The position numbers were made by a program, and so were the translations under genes. The notes under the pieces were generated by a model that saw nothing but the letters and a program-made list of their open reading frames with translations, was not told the origin of the DNA and made no database searches. Positions 42,501 to 54,847 of a stretch of DNA of 64,000 nt are shown here, piece by piece. Source of the stretch: Axinella damicornis (taxonomy: Eukaryota > Porifera > Demospongiae > Axinellida > Axinellidae); contig OZ007508.1 in assembly GCA_963931865.1 (NCBI GenBank), positions 11,840,781 to 11,904,780 of the forward strand, given 5' to 3'. The number at the start of each line of letters is the position of its first letter. The stretch's first letter is position 1.

Positions 42501-45500
42501 TCTCCCTGACAGATCCACCCGATCCATTCAACAGCAGTGCTTCAATTGCAACTGTCAGGCCTTGTGATGCAGCACAGTGGATGGGTAGCAGACCCTGCAG
42601 TGCACAAGAAAAGGTTTAGTATTCCACCCAATTAGATCTAGCCTGTACACTGTTCATTTTGATTTGATAACCCACATCTCCAATGCAGGAGGTTATTAGT
42701 CTCGTGGGCCACTAAGAGGTTATAATATGCAGGTCCTGCCCTCATTAATGCAAACATGGGATGGTGATGACATCATCACTGAATATCTGCTTCTCATCTG
42801 CCATGAGAGAAATAGTAGAATTCTCTCTTGCAGGTCTTATGAATCCAGCACTGCGTTGTTTGCAGCATCGAAACTCATTCCCAGACTTGATTTTGGGGAA
42901 TGAGACTCGGAAGTTAATTAAGGGCGCGGTTTCCGCACGTGCATGTCGTTAGCGCCCAGGGCTGAAAGATGGCCTCGCTCCCTAGCACTCCGGATCCACA
43001 AACGCAGGCCTCGAGCACTCCACAAACGCAGGCCTCGAGCACTCCACAAACGCCGACCTCGCTCGCCAGTACTCCACAAACGCACGCTACCCACAACTCT
43101 TACACAGTCGAATTCAAGCTGCAAGTGCTGGATTGGTACCACAAGAATGGAGAAAACAAAAACGTCACTGCGAAAACCTTCGGGGTGGATCGAAAGCGCG
43201 TTCGCGACTGGGAGATGAACGAGAAGGCCCTGAAGGAGCAGACCGATGTTCACCGAAAGAGGCACAGGCTTTCAGGAGGCTTAGGCCCTGGAAGGCGTAT
43301 CGTGTCTGAGGAGCTTGACAAGGCCCTGATCAAATGGTACAACGAGCAGAGAGCTCAGCAGAAGCTGGTCTATAACAGGCACATCAAGACGAAAGCTCTT
43401 GAGATGGCACCTCAGCTAGGACTGAAGGAAAGCTTCAAGGCTTCTGATGCCTGGGTGTTGGGATGGAAAAAGCGCAACAAGGCTGAGCTGGGTCTAGATA
43501 CACATGAGGGAATCAGCCTGACGTCCACTCTGCAAAAAGCTGAAGGTGTTGTCACGGTTCCAAGCGACTATGAGGAGCAGCTTCGAGAGGAGGCCATCAG
43601 CGAACTCTTGATTGTCAGCACTTGTGGCAATACGGACTTGGAGAATGAAACCAATGGTCACCTGGAAGGCAGCTCAGGTGAAGTGGTGCCACTTCAAGAT
43701 CAGGTGAGGTCCTTTCTTGTGGTAGCTAACCTTAAGCTTGTTCATAGTCTTGCATGTCCCAGACCCTTCCCGCGACGATTAGTGGGCGGAGCTGCCCACT
43801 AATCATCGCAGGAAGGGTCTTGGCCACCTTGTTCCCATGCTGGCTCCCCATTTCCAGAAAAGGGAGGAGCATGGTACATTTTGTCACATGTGACGTCGAG
43901 GGTAGATACAAGGTATTCATGTCATAAAGTGTGTGGGGGAAACGTGGAGTGCATGACAGCTAGCACATAGGGTCAAACTGTCTGTTCAGCATTTAGTTTG
44001 CACAAACTCCGTGCATTAGAACGAGGCCAGCTGTGGACTACAGAGATGCCAACTACTTAGCAAGTAAATGTGCTGTGAAAATGCGTGAGATGGTGCTAGA
44101 ATGCGTGAGGCATACTACTGTAACAGCTCAAGAGTACGCACAGCAGTTCATTCCAGTTGCTTCATGTCCTTAGCAGAAGGCTTCACCACACATTTTGAAG
44201 TTTGACAAGGTGGTAGCGCCTGTGTTTATCCTCTTCGATGCAGGGTAGGAGTCCATTTGAGTCGCTCGAATAGCGGTCGTCCTTGTCCATAGGGCACACA
44301 TCAGCCATACAGCATGCAATACACGTTCAGAACTCATACAAGCACCGTATTCCCAGGCCCCACCCACAAAATAAGCCTAGCTACTAATGCATGAGATTTG
44401 CTGCAGTAAGCATGAGATTGCGGATGAATGTGTGAGTCTCACGCGCAATGCGTGAGAGTTGGCATGTCTGGGACTATCAGAACTGTTGTATTACCAATTC
44501 TCGGCATCTGTTCCAAGTGACAACCACCCTAGTTTTCAGAATGATTTCCCAGTGTTGTATAATATTATACTCTAGATCATGGCTAATTGCATCCACCAGC
44601 AAAAAACCCCAAACAACAATGAACACATTTTGGTGTGCATTAATTAGATTAATATCCACTAAAAGAAGTGAGCCAGTGTATTGTGGATGCAGCTGTTGCA
44701 GTTCTGTTGACGTGGATTAACCCAAATCCTCTTACAGGACTCCACCTTGGAGATTGATCCTAAAGCACTGCAGGTGAGTTACTAATTGTGTATACGCAGA
44801 CCTCTCAACTCTCACGATCCCACCGTGAGACTCATGATTTCGGCCCTGCTCTCACGGTGATGTCCTTGTTTCTCATGGTCTGCCGATCAACTGAATTTCA
44901 AAGTTCTGTGCACATCCGCACATGTCAGCTCATATGAGTACTTTTTGATAGTCAGTAGTTGGAATGAGTGATTCTGAAGGGGAGGACATTGCGGCCCCGT
45001 TCACATGCAGGACTCTGATGACAGTAGTGAGCACCAGCAGCAGTTCCCAGGCCAAGAAACTCACAGGAGCATGCTACTTACAGGCCAAAGTTCAACTCTG
45101 TTTGGGTATCTCACTATAGAGTTCTTTTTGAAGTTGAGAGGTCTGTATACATGGTGTATACATATAATTATACTGTAATCAACAGCTGTCCCAGTATCTG
45201 GTTTGTTTTGTCTTCCTCTGCAGGTTGATACAACACCTCAACATGCAGGGCTGTCTCCGTGGGGAGATGGTAGGTGTTCTTTCTGAGTTACACATAGGAT
45301 ACATAATTCTTTATACGCAGTAACATGACACAGGTAGAGTGGAGAATATCACTTGGTCCTAATATATATCCCCATGATTGAAGAAAATGGTTTTATAGTC
45401 TCTTCTGCGGCATATGAAGTGGTTACAGTTGCCATGGAGTGTTTTCTCTAGCCGGCCAGCTCTCACAACCAAACACTCAGTCTGTGTGTATGCTCAGAAA

Positions 45501-48500
45501 CGCCCACATGCCACTATCCACAATTTCTATTAGACTCATACATGTAATCGGAATTGTAGAGTACTCTACTGGGATTCTATGGTGTAGTTAGCATGACAAA
45601 GAGTTTATGCACAAAGTGTAGGGAGTCTGGAGGCATACCCTAACCTCTCATGTTGCTCCTGGGCCTGTTTTAGATCCTACTGATGGTATAGAACAGGTAC
45701 CTTTCTGTGTACTGATCTGGGCCTGCTACTGCTGATGGGCACATGATAGTCGTACCTCATTGATAGCTGGAAATGATGTTTAGATCAGATGTGTGGGGAT
45801 TGTCGTTGAAATAATGATAGATGTTGCTTACCATACCTAAAACGTAGCCTATCATAACCATATCCAGCCTACCATTACATAGTGACAACATCTACATTTG
45901 TGCCTTCACTGAATCAGCAGATTCTACTACCTATATACACCAAACCTTGTAAAACCCATCAGTTCCTGATCAATCAAGAGAGCCCATGAGACGGGTAGTG
46001 AGCAAGCAAGAGCCTAATTTCAGGCTCCTGGTTTCCACTGTGCAGTATATGCTATACATGGAGGGTCCAATAGTGTACGTCATGTCAGGTAGGCAAGGGT
46101 TTATTATCAAGGGGAAGGGACATCAGCTGATGCAGAAGCCTTTTGGGTACATTTCATGCATGTATGTATATACCCAGAAGAGATGTATAAGCTCCTGTTA
46201 GTTCAATCTCGCTTCCTCCCCACGTCTAGGAGGAAAGCAAGTCATCAGCAACGGACAGATGACTCCGATGAGTATGGATACCAGAAGGCTTCCTCCATCG
46301 TGCAACACAATGATGGAGCAGAAACTCAAGTAAGGTTAACTATTGGCTATGCCATGCACCTCTGTTGAGTTTTCAGGACACCTGCATGTAATTAGGCAAT
46401 AGACCTTATTCGGCTAACGCATGCGCCGACACTGGCAGCAAATTCCAATTACTTATGTAGGCATACTGCACAGCAGTAGCTGTTATAAACTAGCTTTTTG
46501 CTAACCGTCCATACGCTTCCAGGTAGTGACATTGCTTTGTGTAGGTGATAGACGACTGTTGCAAGAGAGAGAACACATTCATGGAGACAAGTTTTGACGT
46601 TTGTGAAGGTGCTGAAGGACTGCTGTAGGGCTGAAAGCACATTAAAGAGCGTATTGCAAAGTCGGTGCTAGCTGGGCCACACTTTCGAGCGCATTTATGT
46701 ACTGGAAATGCACTAGCCTCTCCGTACCTGCCTTGCAGAGCACATTCAGCAACTCACTGGCGAGCCACATCCCTCAAAACAAACCCACCTCAAGCCACGC
46801 CTATGGAGAACAGTACTGCTTCAGCCACTCTGCTCAGCTAGTGTTTACAGAGGATGATGTCGATGGTGCTGCACTCCCAGAGCCACTGGACAAACACCAC
46901 AAGAGTGCCTTGAGATGGTGGTGCTGAGTGCTTGCTGTTGGAACCCTGTGGCAGTCCTTGAGTGCTTTCACAAATGTCGAAACTTGCCTCCGTGAATGTC
47001 CTTGTCTCTCTTGCAATTAGCCTCGTAGTCTCATACGGAGCGCCTGGGAACGAGGCAATCTTGCAATCTTAATGTATTGACAGTTGCAGCTGTGCTGAAT
47101 GCCCACGCAAGTAATTGGAATTTGCTGCCAGCTGTCGGTGCGCGCGTTAGCCGAATAAGTGGGCATAACTTACACTAATGCGGCTCAGGCTGAGGTTCAT
47201 GACTTGAAGCAGCAGAAGAGATACTGGATGCTGTGAAGATCAGTTCCCCTGGGATACACACCATGAAATTTATGGATTTTGTCCAATCAACTATTATTGT
47301 AAGCTAGGGGGCATGCCCATAGGCGTACCCTCGGTATCATCAGTCTGCGGTCCACCCCTCATGATGTTTGGTCTGAATTGGTAAAGACTGGCTACATGCC
47401 CAGTCTCCTTCCCAGACCCTCAGTCTGGGTCTGAGACTCTGGTTCCATGCCCGGTCTTCGTCTTGCTGGAGAGTCTGAAGTATCCTTTAGGGGTAGTCCA
47501 TTGTTCTCTGATCTTGCAGGGAGCAGGAGCAACAGATCAGCCTTATAGAGCAGACGGTCATGAGTTTGGAGCGGGACTTTGCCGCCAGAATGACCCAGCT
47601 CAAGTTGGAACTACAGCTTCTGAGGACAACCGTTACGCTCAACAGGGACCAGCTAGTTGGCAGCTCTCCGGCTATGAGCTCCAACCTTGTAAAGAGCAAA
47701 GAACCCGTGGCCAGTAGGAGGAACAAGAAATGAGTCACTGACTACCGCAGCAAAACTGTAGATCTTGGTAATTTGGCATACACAACACACTGTTGTCAAT
47801 TTTGCAATGGCTGTTTCCAGTATGTTTGGTATTTTCACAAAGCTGGTAGAGTTTTTTTGCTTTTGCACCCAAAACTTCTGGTGATCAGTATAACATGCAG
47901 ACACTTTTGTATCTATCCTCTTACCTTATCATTTTTCACATCTGTTGAGGCGCCACTGTCAACCTTGGTGCATGGGTTTGGGAGGGAAGACAACACAGTG
48001 AAGGGTGAGAGACCTAGTCTGGATTCCAGGGTGTCCTCCTGGGAGTAAGGCTAGGATGAACATGGGAGCATGGCTAGGATGAAGGGTGGGACCTGGTCTG
48101 GATCCCAGGGTGTCTCCTTGACCAGTGAAGGAGGAGGCCTGGGAGCAGGGCTAGGATGAACGTGGAGAACGGTGGACCTGCATGATTACTCCACACACAC
48201 ACACACACACACACTCGATCCATTATAAGCTGCAAAATCCAAGCAACAAGAAAATTAATCCTAGCATCATAATCAGAACAAGCTGAAGCTGAAACTCTAT
48301 CAGTATGGAATAGCTTCAGCTAGTCTTGCCACACCCATTTTTATTGCATGGCAGAGATGAGGAATGGCTATCTCACTTCATGACCAACCCGAGTGGAGGA
48401 CTGAGGCCATACGCTGTGCAATGCTCTGAGCCTCACCAATGTTGCAATGCAGTCTGTTAGGACATCCACTGTCCTCTTGTCTGCACAGAGCAAGTGCAGG

Positions 48501-50835
48501 GGAGTGTTGCCTTGATTGTCAACCGCATCCACGTAGGCACCATGTCCCACAAGAATCTTATTGTAGGAGAGGTGGGTGTGGGTGTGAGTGAGTGTGTGTG
48601 CGTGTGTGATAGAGACAGTGTGATTGGGTGTGTGTGATAGAGACTGTGTGATTGGGTGTGTGTGTGTGTGTGTGTGTGAGCATGTGCGTGTGTTACTGTG
48701 TGGCCAATTGGTTAAAGCACTTTCAATCGAAAGGTTGCAGGTTCAAGTCCCACCAGTGACACTGGAAAAGTTCCGGAGAAGTTCCTCCTCCACTTGGCAA
48801 CCCTACCCAGGTACAAGTAAACTAGTAAATTGGGGACCTGGCTTCAGGGCAGAGATGGACAAAACATACTCCACTGAGATACAGGTGGGACTTGGAAGGA
48901 CATAGTCAGCGCTCCTGTGAGTACTTGACCCAGCTTCAGGAGCTGGTATAGCACTAGACCCAGAGAACCATAATATTATGTATACAAATCAAGAGAGCGG
49001 AGGGACCTAGCTAGCCTCGACCCTTTCCCACCTCTACTGGAGGGTGGCACACAGGAGAAGGGCAAAGGGGGGGCGGGGGAGGGAGAAAAGGTAGATGGCT
49101 GGCTGGCCATTTCAAAACCACATGCAAGGTCGTGCAGTGAATAACATCACACAGGTGTGTAGCGATCTGCACACTGTACTAACCTAGCCTCATTCCCAGG
49201 CTCCCCCTTGTGTGCGCGCGGTATTTTTCTTCACCGCACGCACAGGGGCGAGCCTGGGAACGAGGCTAGTACTTACCTGAATAATGCTGCGATCCCTGGT
49301 CATGTGGAGTGGTGTAGCGGCATTGGAGTTTAGGATGTTTACATCCACGTGCTCTGCCAGCAGCATCTGCATGTTATACGTATATACACTCCAGTCATGA
49401 GAGGTGTGGTGAAGTTGGATGTAAACAGTTCAATACACACGGTATTGGACGAGTCTGTGTATTGTTTGGTGAGTCTGAAGGATGAGCCAAATGCAAATCC
49501 AATGTCCTACAGTACTGGACAGTTACCCATCCAAAGATGAATTTACTGTACACTTTGATGTCTTAGTCTTACACCAATGACAATGCATCTAGCAGCAACC
49601 TAGCGGGGGTGCAAGCTGTCCAAAATACAGGGTGACCGTTGACGTAATAGTATAGTAACTGTTCATTATTGCACTCTCTACACTAGCAATTTTCCCATAC
49701 GTATATTTTAGACAGTTTAATATAGCCATATGTGCCGTATGCGCCTCGGGTAGCTACTCACAGCTGTCAAAGAGGTCCAAGTCCATCCCAAGAACCATCC
49801 AGATCAGAATAGCATACGTACTTCTGCGTATTGTTACAGATTTACATAACAAGTTTGGTAAGCGATGTTTACCTCCACGGCTGCTGAGGATCCCATAGAA
49901 GCAGCCATGTGGAAGAGTGTGTTGCCTTTTACACACCTGCATGGTGAGAAATCCCAAACTGTATCAAACATTGTTCACAAACATCACCCACTATATACAT
50001 CCCCTGTGTTTGTACATGTAGTTTGTGACAGTTTCCACGGTTTCATACAGGACTGTTGCTGGGGGGTGGAGACTATATGGAATAGTAAACTGAAGGGCAT
50101 AAAGCAAACAGCATGCCTGTTCTAGGGGGGTCTGGGGGCATGTCCCTTAGAAAATTTGGCTGCCCGAAGATTGAATCTGGTGGCAGCTACCAAACACAAC
50201 CACTGCATGTTAATTCTACTGCCAATATGCATAGTTATTCTGGGTGGGTGGGGGAGCCCACGTTTCTGTCATAAAGGGAAATTCATATTTTGATGCCGAG
50301 TCTGGCTAACCTTGAATTCAGGCCTCCTCACCCCGGCATTTGTCACTTGCACGTTAGTGCTGCAAGCGACAAACACTGGGGGTGAGAAGGCCGGGAATGA
50401 GGCTAGAGTTGGGGCACCTATATCATCACTACTCAGCTGACCACATTTGTTGCTCAACAGAGAGGCCAGTCAGCTTGGGATGCAGGCTAGCCAGCCACCC
50501 ACATCTCTGGTATATGGCTATACTGTACTCCTTCCACTGTGTATATCACCACAGTTACATGTACACGTATAATGGGCACTGAACTACGACATACATGTAA
50601 GTAGACATGAGCTACCAAGTGCTCAGATTTAAGCTGTGAAATAAGGCTACCTGCTTCTGAGGCTAGCCATGGGGCTCTCCTGGGAGACGTGGGCCCTCAG
50701 ATACTGTAACAAGTAGTGCTGATCCCCACCTTGGACCCGGGATGACAGCTCCTGATACTCTGCATATTTCCCTGTAATGGGGTCATAGTGGTTTGATTAC
50801 TTCAGAAGAACCAAGGGTTTGTCTGGTACGTGAGG

Positions 50836-50877
<42 letters not shown>

Positions 50878-52353
50878 GCTTATAATGAAAGTGGTAACAA
50901 TGGTCCCAGGCTAGCCTGTTTCTTTCACTTCAGTTGCAAAGTTAAAATTTGGGTTTGGCCTGGGGTTGAGGGATGGAGACATGGAAAGACTATGGTGACA
51001 GTACACAGCATATTGAATGTTCTACATTTCCCAGTGTACAAACCTGTGAGGAAGTCCCTGAGGTCAGAGTTTCTAGTGATCTCCAGAGCGGTCTTACTCA
51101 CTTTGTTCTTCATGTGGATGTCAACCCCCCACTCCAACAGAAGCTGTGAGGGGGGAGGGAGTGAGGGGGGAGGGAGTGAGGGGGGAGGTAAGAGAGGGGA
51201 GGGGGAAGGGGAGAAGGGGAAAGGGGGAGGAGGGGGAGGGGGGAGAAAGGAGGATGGGTAGGATGAGAAGGTAAGGCTCCCTTGAATGAAAATACAAACA
51301 ACTACACTAACAAACTCACAGGCAGACACTCCTGCATTTATGAAAATGGCAACAAGAATGTGACCTATACACCATACAGTGTGATCAATGGGAGGGAGTA
51401 TCAGATAAGTATTTCAAACAACATGAGGGTAATGGGTCCAGATGGATGGGTGGGAAGAGGTGGGCGGCAGCTAGAAGATAGCAGATTGAAGCTGGATTTT
51501 TACATTCCTGTGTAACTGTTGTAGTGAGTGGGCAGAGCAACTGTAGTCTACTACACTGTGGGAGTGAAGATCTCAGTCATGTATGGGACTGTCCTCATTG
51601 CACACAACTTGTATCATGGCAGCTGCCATATGCCCCCCCCCCCCCCCCCCCCCCCCCCCATATGTCCTATCATCAGCTCCTTTTCTCTTCCCATCTCCTT
51701 TCTACCCCCTCCTTCCTCGTCCGAACCCCCTCCTTCCTCGTCCGAACCCCCTCCTCCCTCCCCTCACAATTATAATCGTTTCTTTGCAATAATACGTATA
51801 TCACGTGAGTGTGCGGTGGTTGCGTGAGTGGTCATGTGAGTGTGTGGTGGTGTGTGGAGGTCATGTGAGGTCATGTGAGTGTGTGGAGGTCATGTGAGGT
51901 CATGTGAGTGTGTGGTGGTCATGTGAGTGCGTGTATCATATAAGTGTGAGGTGGTCATGTGAGTGTGTGTATCACGTGAGTGTGTGGTGGTTGTATGAGT
52001 GTGTGTATCATGTGAATGCATGGTGGGTGGTGGGGTGGAACTGGGAGAGTCGTTTCCTTTTCCCCCATGATCCCTAAACACACAGACATCCATTCAGTAA
52101 TTACGCTGCTGTTTTTCTAGTGGGTAGTACGCACCACAGTGCAGCCTTACTTGTGTGAAATTGAAAGAGCTTGTATACTTTCAGAAAGCTAGAAATCGTA
52201 AAAACTTACCCTAAATATCAACATCTACTACACAGAATAAATGTGCATTAACTTTCAGTTCAGTTTGAGTTTGAAGGTTGTGTGTAGATTCTCGAGACTC
52301 ATGCAAGAACCTCAGGCCATGTATGTATATGATTGTGTGGGTGAGTGTGTGTG

Positions 52354-52396
<43 letters not shown>

Positions 52397-52405
52397 GTGT
52401 GTGTG

Positions 52406-52438
<33 letters not shown>

Positions 52439-52468
52439 GTGTGTGTGTTGTGTGTGTGTGTGTGTGTG

Positions 52469-52518
<50 letters not shown>

Positions 52519-52872
52519 TCATGTGCGTGTGCTGAGAGCAATAGTCCATTCTGAACACCAACCATGCAGAACGGAGAGTGGAGCTTCATTACACATGCAC
52601 ACACGCTTTGCTCACCTGGCTGAGGAGTTTGTGCAGCCCCTCAGTTGAGAGGAAGAAGGGGGTACACCCTGCGTTGTTCTGGACATTCACACCTGCCCCA
52701 CTTTCTAGCAAGTGAAGGGCGGTGTCCTGTGAGCATGTGTTTGAATGTGTACGAGAGCACATGTGTATAATAGCATGTGTGCTTGCTATACACGATGAAG
52801 TAGTTTTTATGTACCACTCCTTAGAAATCTGCACTGCATTAGGACCAGTATACATGTATGCAGTGCATGTGT

Positions 52873-52971
<99 letters not shown>

Positions 52972-54792
52972 TGTGTGGGTGTGTGTGTGCATGTCTCTAT
53001 AGCCTCATTCCCAGGCTCCTCCCCTGCTTTTTGTCACACACTTGACAGTATGCAACATAAAACGTAGCCTGGGAACGTGGCTATGGGTGTCAGTGTGTAG
53101 AGGACAGGTTGGGAGGAGAATGGTAATTGCTCACAAAGTGTCCATGTCTGCTGGCGAGGTGGAGTGCTGTGTTACCAGTCTCATGGTCCTTGCTGTTGAC
53201 AAACTCTTTGTCCTCTTTGAAGAAGAGCACCTGTGAGTACCGGTACGAGTGAGCAGGCAGAGGAATTCTCATTATGGTCCATAATGAGAATGGACCATCA
53301 ACATGCACTGCACTCAACCCTTCATATTTGCACATTGCAAACTGCATCCATGTACATACATAAGCCTAAGCCAGGATGTGCATACTACGCATACTACACG
53401 GGATGTGCATACACGGGATGTGCATACACAGGATGTGCATACTACGCATTCAATGCATACTACACGGGATGTGCGTACACGGGGCATACTACGCATTCAA
53501 AGGGATGTGCTTTGAATGCGTAGTATGACAAGTGGATCCTAAGCCTTCATTTCTCTTGCTACATACAAATCCATTGTTATCACACACAGAACCTACGTAT
53601 ACTGGGTGATTCAATTTTTCACTGAATGAAGCGTTCACTCAAAGCACCTTGAATTTGTAACTCAAAAATTATATGTGGTGAAACTAGAGGTGAAACCTCC
53701 AATAGTGGACTCTCTGTAATAAGTGCACAATATGAAAGGACAATTTTGAGGTACCAAACAAAATTATTGGTTTCCCTATACTTCTGATACATTTTGAACC
53801 TCCGAAAGAGGACAACCTCTCTATAAAGGACAGAACATCTTTCATATTGTCCCCCAATGGTGTCCTGACTATAGAGGTTCCACAGTAGTCATCCAATACA
53901 GAAGCAGCTGATGTAAACAGTAACGATAGGATACAAGATGTGTTGTTACCATAGCAACAGTAATGACTACTGTATAGCACCAAATTTTCGAGGGACAAAA
54001 TGTTTGCGGATTGGCCTTCAAATTTCGCGGAAATAATTCTCGTGGATTGAGGATTTCTGGTTAGCCACGCCCAGTCTGATGCCGCTGCCGCGCGCAATTA
54101 AACCAGTAGAAGTGCGGGACGACGTGCACACTCGATCGTACGTAGTTTTTGCGACACGGTAACACTCAATCTCATCACTGCCACACTGAAGGGATTCCCA
54201 GGCTCTCTCATACAAGGCAAATGTTCACCAATACACGATAGCTGCATCCCGGATCCCAGCTGTCTTGGTAGTCGTGATACCAACGAACCGTCGCCTCTCA
54301 ATGCAAGATATCGAGTGTGTGCTCCATGTTTGCGTGGCGGTACAATTCACTGTTGAGTGATAGCCTCTGGGCACTACTAGTATTGAAGAATGTTCGTGAG
54401 CTTAATTTTCGCAGTCCGAGACCAATCCGTGAAAACCGCAAAAATTATGCGCCTCGAAAATTTGGCGCTATACGGTAGTTCTTGGCAGGAAGACACCATT
54501 TATTACCACTGCTACATACAGGAAACAAGTAGTAGCACCTTAAAATTGTTCGTTATTGAGTGTGCACATAAAACGTACTAGTTTCTGCACTGTCCCGAGC
54601 TCCCCCACTTTTGCAGCTCTCAACAAGAGCCTCTGACACTGCAAGGTAGTCCCTGGGAACACCTGGTAGAGAAATCTGTACCAGGAGGAGATACACAGGA
54701 CTGGTCAGGATGTCTAGGCACGTGTATGGAAAATCGGGTTGATATTATAGTGACTCTACATGTGTACACAAGTTGAAGCTGTGCGTACGTAT

Positions 54793-54847
<55 letters not shown>

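Noticed and set aside
46016..46090. Extra exon of the Brinker/CENP-B gene (acceptor atttcag, donor gtaggc)
   Set aside because: It ends in phase 2, which puts the next exon out of frame with an immediate stop; without it the chain joins in phase.
48692..48764. Functional tRNA gene
   Set aside because: Position 33 is not T in the best fold and the T stem mispairs; the sequence continues into a SINE body.
50925..51329. Proline/serine-rich ORFs at 51.1-51.3 kb
   Set aside because: Translations of a purine/pyrimidine tract; only the ankyrin exon 51143-51044 on that strand is supported.
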